DNA of 64,000 bases from Paraspadella gotoi (lineage: Eukaryota > Chaetognatha): NCBI GenBank assembly GCA_051294375.1, contig CM119269.1, forward strand, positions 21,437,665-21,501,664, given 5' to 3'. The first letter of the stretch is position 1. Every line of letters starts with the position of its first letter. The position numbers and the translations under genes are program-made. The notes under the pieces were generated by a model. It was not told the DNA's origin. It searched no databases and saw only the letters and a list, made by a program, of their open reading frames with translations. Below are positions 23,055-33,761 of this stretch, piece after piece.

Positions 23055-24175
23055 AATAATCGCATAAGAAATCTGGATTGACGACAAATTTTGATACTAA
23101 AATCAAATTTTGAAAAAAAAAATAAAAAAAAAAAATAAATAAGATAATAAATATAAAACAGTAAAATAACTTATTTTTGAGTTTAAATTTTTAGCAAGTG
23201 CTAAGTCTGGAAAGACATAATTGAAGGTACTTTTGTTTTACTTTTAGCCCGCATAAGCGAGCAGTTTGATCGAATGCGACCTCTCTAAACACTGTCAACA
23301 TTCCCAGACAAAAGACAAAGTGAAATAAATATATATTTAAAAAAAATATTATTCTGATTGATATTTAGAATATCTAGAAAAAAAAATCCACGAAAATCTC
23401 GGATGTAAATTTGGGAATAAATGGCGATAATAAAAGTTTTTAGAGGGAAAAAAATAATCAGAGAGAGAGAGAGAGTGAGAAATCGTTTTCAGCAGCAGAG
23501 GCACCCAGAAAAAAAAATCAAAAGGCAGCAGCAGAAGCAGCAGGAGAAAAGAGAGAAAAAGAATAAGCCCCTGCAGAGCCTATGATTATGATTATGAATC
23601 AGTGACTAGGGAAAAGAGAGAGGGAGAGAGACATGTAATTAAAAGAGAAAAAAGAGAGAGAAAGAAATATGAAAATAAAAGAGAGAAAATTTGTTTGTTT
23701 TGATTAAACGTAAACAAAACATATTTAATAACTGTCCAGACTCAATTTTAAGCACATCGATGATGAGAAGCTATATATAAATTTTCAGCTTCGTACACCC
23801 AAATTTAATCATAAAAAAGGCGATCTATAATTTGAAACGCCGACTTATGCGCAAAAGCGTTACAATAAAAAAATAACAAAAACTTAATAATAACTTTTTT
23901 TTCAATTTAAAACCCAAAGAAATTTAGAAAAAAATGCGAAAATAATCGTCTGAATAAATAACAATGATAATCTTTAAACTTCTTTATGTTAGATATAGTT
24001 ACATATCAGTAGACACTCAGTATCAGTAAATAGCTATTTAAATCGATTCCTACTCGTACTGATATAAAAAAATGCTTAGGATTTTTAAATTGAAAGTTTT
24101 CTCAGAATTGTATTAAATTTGATTTAGGAATTTTGAAATCTGAATTATACTTAACCGATTGACTCACCCACTCAG

Positions 24176-24557
24176 GACGCGACTCTGCCATCTGGCGAGT
24201 CTCCTACGCCAATCTCAAAGGATGGAAAGACTTGAGAGAAAAATACGCGCGAGAGCGAGAGGTCAAGAAAGCTGAGAGAGAAGAACAAGCCAGAAGAGAT
24301 AAGGAGGCGGAAGAGGAAGAGGAAAGAAAGAGACGGACGAGGAGACAGCAAGGTTGGGAGGAGGGGAGGGAGAGGAGAGAAGCGAGGAAGAGGAAAGAAG
24401 AGGAGAGAAGAAAGTCGAGAGGATCGAGCGTCTTCCCCTATGAGGGGGGCCCCCTCCGACCCTCCAGACCCTCGAGATACTCTCGTCCGACGGGCGGGAT
24501 GTCCGGAACGAGTTTGACCGCGCGGAGTGGACAATATCTTACATTGAAGACGAGCAG
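24176..24557 (+). CDS. Large plus-strand gene, Glu/Arg-rich helical exon
   Basis: After GACTCACCCACTCAG the frame reads RDSAIWRVSYANLKGWKDL, then about 60 residues of charged helix (EKKRR-type, a likely single alpha-helix or coiled coil), then SSVFPYEGG, RPSRYSRPTGGM and SGQYLTLKTS to donor GAGCAG|GTTTGG (phase 2). Length 382 fits phase 1 in and phase 2 out. This exon starts a chain whose phases agree at every later junction: 26288-26371 (optional), 28059-28212, 28549-28694, 30256-30437, 30879-31009. Function unknown. Confidence 0.6.
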
Positions 24558-24706
24558 GTTTGGGGGTGGAGGGGGCCGTGGATAATAATCTTGATTGGAT
24601 GTGTAACTATGTATATTGTATATTGTATAGCACATTATATAACATTATTAAAACAGAAATGGTGCTCAAAATGGGAGAAAAAATTCAACAATACCTTCAA
24701 TCTTTT

Positions 24707-26051
24707 TAGTCAGATCTGCTTATCAGCAGATTCCGACTTTATAATTCCCTTTGTCGGTCCGTCCCCTCAATTTTGTCGGGCATTTACTTAAATCAAGTCA
24801 GAACATCAATTTATGATAAATTATGCAAAAAAATTATGTCCGTTCATTTGTCCCTCTGTCCGTCCGTCCCTCCGTCCGTCATTTTTCAACTTCAATAATT
24901 TTTTCAACTCGCATAAATTTTTCAACATGCATACTTTTTTCAACTTGCATACTTTTTTAACTCGCATCATTTTTCAAATTTGCATCATTTTTAAACTCAC
25001 ATCATTTTTTTAACTGGCATAATTTTTTCAACTTCAATACTTTTTTCAACTCGCATCCTTTTTTCAACTCGCATAATTTTTTCAACTTGCATAATTTTTT
25101 CAATTTGCATACTTTTTTCAACTTGCATACTTTTTTCAACTATCATAATTTTTTCAACTCGCATCCTTTTTTGAACTCATATCATTTTTACTAATTTGTT
25201 TCTTTTTTCCAATTCGATTTGCATTTTTTCAACTTGCATCATTCTTTCAACTTTCATCATTCTTTTAATTTTCATCATTCTTTCAACATGCAACATTTTT
25301 TCAATATGCATAATTTTTTTCACTTGCATCATTTTTTTAAAATTGCATCATTTTTCAACTTAATTAATTAATTAACTTCTAATTAAATAATTAATTAATT
25401 AATTAAAACATTCATGAGTAAGCATAAATAATAAAAATTAAAGTCAACTTGACTTTGGTTTTTTCCATGCAAACTCATTCCCACTCCTCGATTCCATCAA
25501 AACTTTATATCGTGCTCAATCACACACTTTCCTACCCACACACAAAATTTAATCTCAATCTATCAATTTAATTCTATTAATTATGGGTTAAAATTATTAA
25601 AAATATTCAAATAAAAGTGACTTATGTTTTTTCCATTTAAACTCATTTACACTCGCACGATTCCATCTAAATTTATATTCAGCTTCATTACACACTTTCC
25701 TACTCACACATAAAATTTAATCTCAATCTATCCATCCAAAAAGATTTTAGTTAATGTGACTTATGTTTTTTTCCATTTAAACTCATTTCCACTCGCACAT
25801 TCCATCGAAACTGACCACACACAAAATTTTATTCCAATCCATCCATCCAATCACGAGTAATTGGAGTTTTTTGCTAAAGGGGACGAACAGACACACACAC
25901 AGACAGACAGACGGACGGACATCTTTTTTTTTTTTGCTAATTTATCATAATATGATGTTCTGATGTGATAAAAATGATTTACCGACAAGATTTAGGGGTG
26001 GGACCGACGGACCGACAAAGCGAATTATAGAGTCGGGATCGCAGATCGGAC
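24707..26051. mobile_element. Non-autonomous element with long inverted ends and an 18-bp minisatellite core
   Basis: The left end AGTCAGATCTGCTTATCAGC..GTCGGTCCGTCC is the inverse of the right end GGACCGACGGACCGACAAAG..GATCGGACT. The inverted similarity continues inward (ATTTATGATAAATTATGCAA against TTTATCATAATATGATG). Between them are about 20 units of TTCAACTTGCATAATTTT (24883-25350), then segments of the type CCACTCGCACGATTCCATC and (GACG)n. No open reading frame, so it must be mobilised by another element. Confidence 0.65.
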
Positions 26052-26287
26052 TAAAAATTTATAACGCCAATTGAAAGAAAAATCATTGACGTTTTTAAAA
26101 AGTTGAAAACAACGCTTATAAATGCTTTAAAACATCAAAATGCTATCAAAGCCAAAAACTCGACATCGCTTGAAAAAATTCTTCTTCATGAAGCAAAAAA
26201 CCTTGTCCAAAAGCAGCTCTAATTTTTTACCATTACAAAAGTCGAATGCTCATAACAACTTTGGTTTCTGCTTACAAACCTTTCTAG

Positions 26288-26371
26288 TTCTAAATCACTA
26301 AAAGAAAAAATAACACAAGCGAAGGCGGTGTCAGAATTTGAGGCAGAAAGGATTAAATACAAAATGGTCAG
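26288..26371 (+). CDS. Large plus-strand gene, candidate cassette exon (84 bp)
   Basis: Acceptor CCTTTCTAG|T and donor GTCAG|GTATTT bound 84 bases, a multiple of three. It enters and leaves in phase 2, exactly what is needed between exons 24176-24557 and 28059-28212. It encodes SKSLKEKITQAKAVSEFEAE and RIKYKMV, an amphipathic coiled-coil-like helix. Because the flanking exons also join in frame without it, it could be an alternatively spliced cassette. Confidence 0.45.
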
Positions 26372-28058
26372 GTATTTATTAGTGTTACCCAAATTTTTAA
26401 TTACACCAGATGAAGGGTCACGACTCATTTTATTAGGTTCTTTTTTGTCTTTAGAAGAAGTTGGGACTGATAAACCTGAAAAAACTTGATCGGAAAGGAA
26501 CTCTCGGGAGTTTCCAAGTGATCGAGTACTTTTGCGGTTTTTCTTTGATCGTAATCTTATGTGTGAAATTAATTTAAAGGATTTCTTTAATAAAATAATG
26601 ATTAAATCAATAATTGATTTAATTTTGAAATAGCAAGTACAAACTATTAAAAAAAAAGAGAAAACGTTTTGCTGATTTCTTCCAACATAATCCATAAATG
26701 AGTTAGACGATGGGTACACCTGAAAGTGATATGTCTCTAGAGGACGGAAATTTTTTCTTTAGGTTTTATTATAAAATTTAGGTATTGTACCAATAGGTAA
26801 ATTGAGATACTCCCCCTTTGCCGAAATTTTTATTTAACAAAGATTTGTACTGCGTAGTAGAACTTTCCATATATGAATAGTTTTGAAATCAAAAAACGAT
26901 TATTGTGTAAAATAATAATTTTTTGAACATTTTTTTTCCAAAATAAAAATTACAGTAAATGCTGCCAACTTAAAAAAAAATGAAAAAAATGGTAAAAAAT
27001 GGACTTTTTGCTAAATATCTTTAAAAGCTTTATTGCTAGAGGGACGAAACTCAAACTATCTTGTAGAGCGGAAAAAATTGACTATGTTACATACCTAGCA
27101 TTATAAATTAAGTTAGTTTTTTACTAAGGAAATTTTTTTAAAAAACCTATTGTTTTGGGCAATTTTTGATAAATTTTTTAAAAAATGATATTTTTAACAA
27201 TGTTCGTGAAATATTTTTTTAAAAAATTACGGCGAATTGAATAAAGAGATAATTGCCTTTGTTTTGCTGAAAAAAATTAAAAAAAAGGATTATCGGTTAA
27301 AAAGTTATATTTTTTTTTAATTTAAAAAAAAATCACTTTCCTTAATAATTATTTTTATTTAATAGGTTTGAACTAGGTTAAATGGAAAAAGGGAATGCAC
27401 TTTTCTTAGAGTAAATAAAAAAATAGTAAATTCTGATTTGACAATGGGTAACTTTAATATTTTGTCTCACCATGTCATTTTATTAAGGAATTCCCCTATT
27501 TCACAAGACATAAAAGGTCATGATTATCATGTCAGTATGTCCAGATTATACCCTTTCTGCAACCTGCATTCTGAATTTTCTTTTTTTCCCTTTCAAATGT
27601 ATTAAATAAAAAAAATATTTGAGAAAACGATCGGCATGGAGGACGCCATTGGTAAGCCTTAGTTACCCCACTTCCCGCTCGAATTTTTAAACGAGGCTTT
27701 TTTCCCATCTATTCGAGACATAACACTAACTATTGGTACTATTATTTTTTTATTTTTTTTATGAAATTTTGCGTAATCAGAGAAACGTTTAGCGTGTCAA
27801 AAAAATATGGAAAAAAAAAGAGAAAAACGTTCTGACAAATTAAAAAAATTATGGAGGAATCTAATCAAATACTTTATCAAATGCGATAAAACGAATAGGA
27901 CAAGCTCTTCAGATGTAACGCTATCGGAATCCTACATTTTTACAACTGTTTTCTACCCCAATGTCTCTATTAGAAGAATGTTGAATTTCTTTTTAAATCA
28001 AGATTCTCGTCTAATCTTCCATACAAATGATTATCCGCGTTCCTATCTTTCCAAACAG

Positions 28059-28212
28059 GATCTCATATCCGATCGATTACCCCTCCTCATCTGTATCTCC
28101 CTCCGGAACTGTTTTGCGTCGAAAGTCATCGTCCAAATTGAGAATCAATTCAAAGCCTTCGTGGGCGACGGAGAGCGAGACATTGGGCCGAGGAAGAGAC
28201 CAGAGGCCGAAG
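28059..28212 (+). CDS. Large plus-strand gene, Ser/Arg-rich exon
   Basis: Pyrimidine-rich acceptor CTATCTTTCCAAACAG|G; the frame reads ISYPIDYPSSSVSPSGTVL, RRKSSSKLRINSKPSW and ATESETLGRGRDQRPK, ending at donor CCGAAG|GTGAAG (phase 0). Length 154 fits phase 2 in and phase 0 out. The SSSV, RRKSSS and RINSKPSW blocks resemble phosphorylation-site-rich disordered tails. Confidence 0.55.
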
Positions 28213-28548
28213 GTGAAGATAAAGGGCGCTATTTTTCGAAAGCGCTCCATTTCCGTTTCTACTTTCTGATCACAATTTAAACTATATTTTTTTAATGATT
28301 AATCAACACCTTTACTCTTATCCTTAAATCTAATCTAATCTCTGAAGCTTATCCTGAATTTCAATCCCTATTCCATAACTTTAATCCCTAACCTTAACTA
28401 CTTCACTAATTATTAACGAAAACTTTAACCAAATCTTTGATCTAAAATAAAACGCAAATCTTTATCCCAAACCCCATAACTTAATTTTTAAATATTAAAA
28501 GAAACTAAATTCTAAATTTAATCTAAAATTGGTCGCTTTTGGGAAAAG

Positions 28549-28694
28549 TGGACCAAGACAGGCGGGAACGAGCCAGACCGCGTCCCGAACAGAATATCCA
28601 CAGTGAGCTGGAAAAAGGATTTGGAGAGTCATCGATCATTCATGACGGAGGATGACGAATCCACTGGGTTGAGTCCGGAAACGCCGAGGACTTT
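28549..28694 (+). CDS. Large plus-strand gene, TKTGGNEPDRVPNR exon
   Basis: Reads WTKTGGNEPDRVPNRISTV, SWKKDLESHRSFMTEDDEST and GLSPETPRT up to donor GACTTT|GTGAGT (phase 2). Length 146 fits phase 0 in and phase 2 out. The acceptor (GGGAAAAG) lacks a good pyrimidine tract, the weakest junction in the chain, but only this frame is open and it joins correctly on both sides. Confidence 0.55.
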
Positions 28695-28734
28695 GTGAGT
28701 TGGATAAGATGAAAAAAGTTCTAAGAATAGCTCT

Positions 28735-28935
28735 ATGGTGGACTAAAATCCACCAACCGTTCATCAGCGACCATTGGTTCAGGAGTCAAGTCATTCGCCT
28801 CCCTCCCAGTTGGTCGCCCCGCAGTTAAGAGGGACGGGGCGCTTAACACGGTGTTACAGCCTGATCCGAAGCTCAGGGACTACTTAATACTTATATTCGA
28901 CGGTTCTGTCCCTAACGCATAACAATTATTACTGT
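28735..28935 (+). repeat. Dispersed repeat, ATGGTGGACTAAAAT family
   Basis: It shares with 29639-29870 the sequence TGGTGGACTAAAAT, CAAGTCATTCGCCTCC, CACGGTGTTA, GCCTGATCCGAAGCTCAG and ATTATTACTGTCTCTTC. A fragment of the 3' end lies inverted at 49978-50035. GC-rich head with tail-like AT end suggests a SINE. Confidence 0.6.
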
Positions 28936-29032
28936 CTCTTCATTGGTGAGCCCAACTTCCGAACACAACAGCAACAACAACACTTTCAGGCAACATGCCT
29001 CAACTTGGTTGATGAACTTTCCTCCAACATTA

Positions 29033-29603
29033 TAGGCCGGAACAGGTTGAAAACTAGAAGTTCTCTCAAAAAAATAATGGTTTAGTGACTGTTAGAGAAT
29101 ATGAAAATGAAAATAATTTTCAAAATATAGCTTATTGATGAGCGCACGGAAGCATTTAAGGATTATTTCATAACTATATAAAGTTTAAAATTTTTTTTAA
29201 TTTTTTAATTTTTTTTTATTAGATTCTGATAGAGCTTTAAAAGTTTAAAACTTTTTAAAATTGTTTTGTTTTATTAATGAAAATTTAAAAAAAAACTAGA
29301 AAATTCAGCAAATGATGGTGATGATGATTTTTTAAGGTTTTTCTTATATTAAACCAATTTATTATCAAAATTTGAAAAAAAAATTGTACTACTAACTTTC
29401 ATTTAACTTTTCAAGCTCTCTCCGTTCTTAAAAAATAAAAAATAAATTTTGTCATTTCTTATATATTAATAAATATTTAAAAGCTTCAGTGCAACAACCC
29501 AATGAACTAATTCAAAAAGTTGCATTGAAAATCGATTTAGTAATAGAAGGAAAAAAGAAATTGTTTTGAGAGAACTAGAAGTGTTCAATTTTGGGCCGCC
29601 TTA
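29033..29603 (-). mobile_element. MITE, TAAGGCGG family, inverted copy d
   Basis: Read on the minus strand it begins TTAAGGCGGCCCAAAATTG and ends CAACCTGTTCCGGCCTA. The interior matches the copy at 19693 (ACTAAATCGATTTTCAATGC). Confidence 0.6.
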
Positions 29604-29638
29604 ACTTCACTGACTTCTCCTTAGGGGAGGGGGGGATG

Positions 29639-29870
29639 TATGGTGGACTAAAATACAACAACCTTTCATCGGCCATTGGTGTAGGAGGCAAGTCATTCGC
29701 CTCCCAACCCAAAGCCTGCTGGTAACCCGGTGGTAACTCGCCTGTAACACGGTGTTAGAGCCTGATCCGAAGCTCAGTCACTGCTTATATTGAACGGTTC
29801 TGTCACTAACACATAACAATAATTCCTATAATTCCTATAATTCCAATAATTATTACTGTCTCTTCTCAAA
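29639..29870 (+). repeat. Dispersed repeat, ATGGTGGACTAAAAT family, second copy
   Basis: Same order of blocks as the copy at 28735, with a short CCTATAATT duplication near the end. Both copies lie in introns of the large plus-strand gene. Confidence 0.6.
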
Positions 29871-30255
29871 CATGCTTTTTGGCAAAATAAAAAAAGTGTG
29901 CAAAACATATCTAAAACGAGGTTTTTAGAAGATGAAATTCTCAAACGAAAAAAGATTTATTACTTTGATAAAATTACTACAATATTTTATTGATTTCCAA
30001 ATAATTATATTTGAAAAAGTAGTAAAACTTGTTACTTTTATAAGAATTTATAAAATTAAACAAAATAAGGAATGCCTTAAAACTTTTTTATAACCTGATA
30101 GAGATTTTATGGAAATAGAGTGCGCGAATTGTCGTCCGCTTATAAGCGCCTAGGAGGCGTCCGGAAAAAAAAAAGGCTTGCCATTAGGCAACGGCTTGGC
30201 AGTAATAATACTAGTAACTAATTAATATCTAGACATCTTTCAACCCTCTTCATAG

Positions 30256-30437
30256 GACTTCTTCAATCCGCCCGGGACCACCGCCTCCTTTCGACGCCTC
30301 AGCACCGCACGAGCTCTTCATCTCGGACAGCGCACTCACGATCGACACCTTTGATCAGGCGCGCGTCTCCAAAGCGTCTCTGTCAGAGTCGCTCGGCTAC
30401 GAGTATTATCTCTCCGAAGCCGGCTCGCCTACGCCGG
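30256..30437 (+). CDS. Large plus-strand gene, penultimate exon
   Basis: After CCCTCTTCATAG the frame reads TSSIRPGPPPPFDASAPHEL, FISDSALTIDTFDQARVSKA and SLSESLGYEYYLSEAGSPTP to donor GCCGG|GTAGTT (phase 1). Length 182 fits phase 2 in and phase 1 out. GC-rich with ordinary composition, in strong contrast to flanking AT-rich introns. Confidence 0.65.
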
Positions 30438-30878
30438 GTAGTTGAGAGAATAAAAGGGGGGGAAAATTGTGTTTAAAATGTTATTATATTAATATGTTTG
30501 TGTCATTCTTTATTTATTTGCGACGAAAAATTTTTCGTTTATTATTTTGAAAATGTTATATTTGTATCGTTAGAGTATTTAAATTATAAATTTTTTTTTA
30601 AATTTAGTAAAAAGTTAAGACAAAAGATAAATAAAAAAGAATGAAAAGAAAATTAAAAACTTATACTTCTTGAAGTAGAAACTAATATTTAAAAACGCTT
30701 TTATATTTTTTAAGACCTTTTATTAAAACAAAAAACGTGGTTTCCTCTTTTTTTTTTAAATCAAAACAAATTTTTTTGGGGCTTTTTTAAAATTTATTAA
30801 AAAAAAGGGTCATCTTATTACATTTACTAGTACTAGTAGCCTTTTGTCAATCGAATCTTTTCATCACTCGCCCTCTAG

Positions 30879-31009
30879 CGGACGGACGGCGAAGATCAAC
30901 CGATGCTGGCTCGAGACATAGTCGCCGACGATCAAAAACGAGCGAGAAAAAGGCGGCGACAACGGCGGCGGATGCAACGGCCAAGAAGATCAAACCACGT
31001 TTAATATGA
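30879..31009 (+). CDS. Large plus-strand gene, terminal exon
   Basis: Acceptor CTCGCCCTCTAG|CG follows a pyrimidine-rich tract. It enters in phase 1 and reads ADGRRRSTDAGSRHSRRRSK, TSEKKAATTAADATAKKIK, PRLI and TGA at 31007-31009; 131 bases fit exactly. The tail is strongly basic. A minisatellite element begins about 100 bp downstream. Confidence 0.65.
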
Positions 31010-31109
31010 AAATATCAGCGTAAAATTTGTAAATAACAACTCGCAAAAAAATTGTTAAAATTGAACTTGGAAGAAAATTTTAGAAATATACTGAACCTTG
31101 GAACGATAT

Positions 31110-32282
31110 TAAACAAGATTGAGCAAACAATGTCGGATCTGCCAACGATAATTAAGTGGTAATAAGCTAAGTTGGTCAACATGCATAATTTAATCAACTT
31201 GCATTATTTGGTTATCTGGCATAATTCGGTCAACTGACATAATTTTGTCAGCTGGCATAATTTGGTCAACTGATATAATTTGGTCAACTGACATAATTTA
31301 GTCAACTGACTTAATTTGTTTAACTGGCATAATTTGGTTAGCTGACATAATTTGTTCAACTGACATAATTTGGTCAACTGACATAATTTGGTCCATTAAC
31401 ATAATTTGGTCAACCGGCATAATTTGGTCAACTGGCATAATTTTATCAACTGGCATAATTTGGTCAACTGGCATAATTCGGTCAACTGGCATAATTTTGT
31501 CAACTTGCCAAATTTGGTTAACTGGCATATTTTTGTCAATTGGCATAATTTGGTCAATCAATCAATCAATCAATCAATCAGAGAGAGATAGAGAGAGAAA
31601 AACTTTAAAAAATTCAAATAAATGTGTCTTTTGGTTTTATAATTTGAACTCTTTTCCACTCCTATGATTCCATCAAAAAATTTATATCCAGCTTTATCAC
31701 ATTATTTCCTCCCCTTACACAAAATTCCATTTCAATTTATCTATTCAATTTTTAATAAACATAATAATTATGAGTAAATTTAAGTAAAAATACTTCAAGT
31801 AAATATGACTTTTGTTTTTTCCATTTTAACTCATTTCCACTCGCACGATTCCATCGAAACTTTATATCCAGCTCAATGACACACTTTCCTACCATCATAC
31901 AAAATTTCAAATCAATTGCCCTATCCACTCATGAGCAATTGGCGTTCAAATAGTGAAATATATTTTTTTGGTTTTTTCCATTTAAACCAATTTCCACTCG
32001 CACGATTCCATCTAAACTTCATATCAATCTTAATCACACAGTTTCCTACTCGCACACAAAATTTCATACCAATCCATCCATCCAATCACGAGTAATTAGA
32101 GTTTTTTGCAAAGAGGGGACGGACAGATGGACGGACGGACGGACGGACAGACGAACGGACGGATGGACGGACATCTTTTTTTTTGCATAATTTAACATAA
32201 TATTTTTGGGTGGGACCGACGGACCGACAAAGTGAATTATAGAGTCGGAATCTGCTGATAAGCAGATCCGTCTAAAAAATTT
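31110..32282 (+). mobile_element. Same non-autonomous family, second copy
   Basis: It starts TTGAGCAAACAATGTCGGAT, carries about 20 units of CAACTGGCATAATTTGGT (31190-31555), then TCAATCAATC, GAGAGA, the CCACTCGCACGATTCCAT block repeated three times, a (GACG)n tract at 32110-32175 and the end GAATTATAGAGTCGGAATCT. The minisatellite read on either strand gives long repeated open frames that are not genes. Confidence 0.65.
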
Positions 32283-32602
32283 AATTCACCTTAGTTTTTA
32301 TCATAAAAATTTAATGAGAAAAAACTAAAATATTTGTTTAAAATTTTATTCTATTAAAATCAATGACCAAAAAATACATATTTGATTGCGTCTCACCAAT
32401 TTGTAAATCGAAAATTATACAAAAAATTGAAGCGCGGTGTATCAAAAAAAAATCATATGAAGAATTTTAATACAATTTGACTTTTTATAAATACAACCAT
32501 ATTTTTACTTTTTTTTGGCAGGTAGTGTCAAAAAACATTTTGGTTTCCAACACAAAATCGGGCGAAACAATTCTTCAGCTCCTTTCTTCGTAACATCCAA
32601 TT

Positions 32603-33727
32603 TCACTTCTTTTTCTTTACGATCAAGCGACCCTTTTGACTCCTATTTGTGAACGCGTTGTTCCTGGTACACATGTAGTAGAAAATGTCCTCCTTTGTAA
32701 ATTGCACGACGACACCGGGAAAGCTGGCGTTGGCGTCGTTGAGCAGAGGGTCCATCTCTTTCTCGGCGGAACAACGACCAGAGTCGAAGGTATTTCTTCC
32801 TTGCTCTTTCAGTTTGTTTTTGTCTTTTCTGAACTCGCAACTATGAAACCCGTCCTCGCCGTCTTTCTCGAAGGAGTAGGCTGAAGGAGAGAGAGATTGA
32901 TTGATTGGTTAATTTGATTTTATATATAATTCATCCATTGATCGATTTATGGAAACTGACTTTGGACAGGCTATAGTGGATTATGGCCTGCGTCTCTTTC
33001 ACAAGATAGAAGAACATAGAAAAACTCTGCGCCTTTTTTTCCCAGAACGCCCCGTTTTATGTTAAATTTAGAATTAGCTTTTTTTAAATTTTTTTTATTA
33101 AAGATTAGGTTAAAGGTTTCTTTTTCTCTTTATTCTTGAATTTATTAGCAACATGCTGCATCGAAGATCTCTATGATATTGAGGATTGATCTTTTATTTT
33201 TATTACGGATTTTTCCAGTGGTTTATTCGATAGGATCGAAATCCATACATTGACGCAAAACCAAGCGTAATTAAGTAATAATATTTCATCGGGGATGAAC
33301 AACTCTTTTTAACTTACCCACGCACTCTGGGTGTTCGAGACAGAACCTCTCACATTCTTTGATATCTTCGAATTTAAGTCGAGTAAAAAGGTTTGTCCCT
33401 CTATAAAGCTTATTCGGTTTATCCACGCATTTTTCTGTCAATAAAAAGTCAACCATTTATTATATTTTTCTCTCTAATGGAGTTACAATGCAAAAAAAAA
33501 GTTTTATAATTTTCGCTACGTATATTTTGACACATGATTTGCTATGTCGTGGTCAGTAGCACGAATGAAAATAACCACAAAAAAATAAAATGTAGATTTC
33601 TTCATGAAACTTCTCAGTTATTAATTGTGTTTGTATCTTTCAACTTACTTTGATATTTCGAGTCCTTTGTTGCGTTGACGGAACCGAAAATTCTAGAACA
33701 GAAGCCGATTGGGAAAAACTAAGTTAC

Positions 33728-33761
<34 letters not shown>

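Noticed and set aside
26219-26719. Minus-strand 166-residue frame
   Set aside because: AT-rich, poorly structured, and antisense to a better supported plus-strand exon (26288-26371).
31190-31560. Long open frames with repeated MPVDQI or VNWHN peptides
   Set aside because: They are translations of an 18-bp minisatellite; the period is a multiple of three, so frames stay open by chance.
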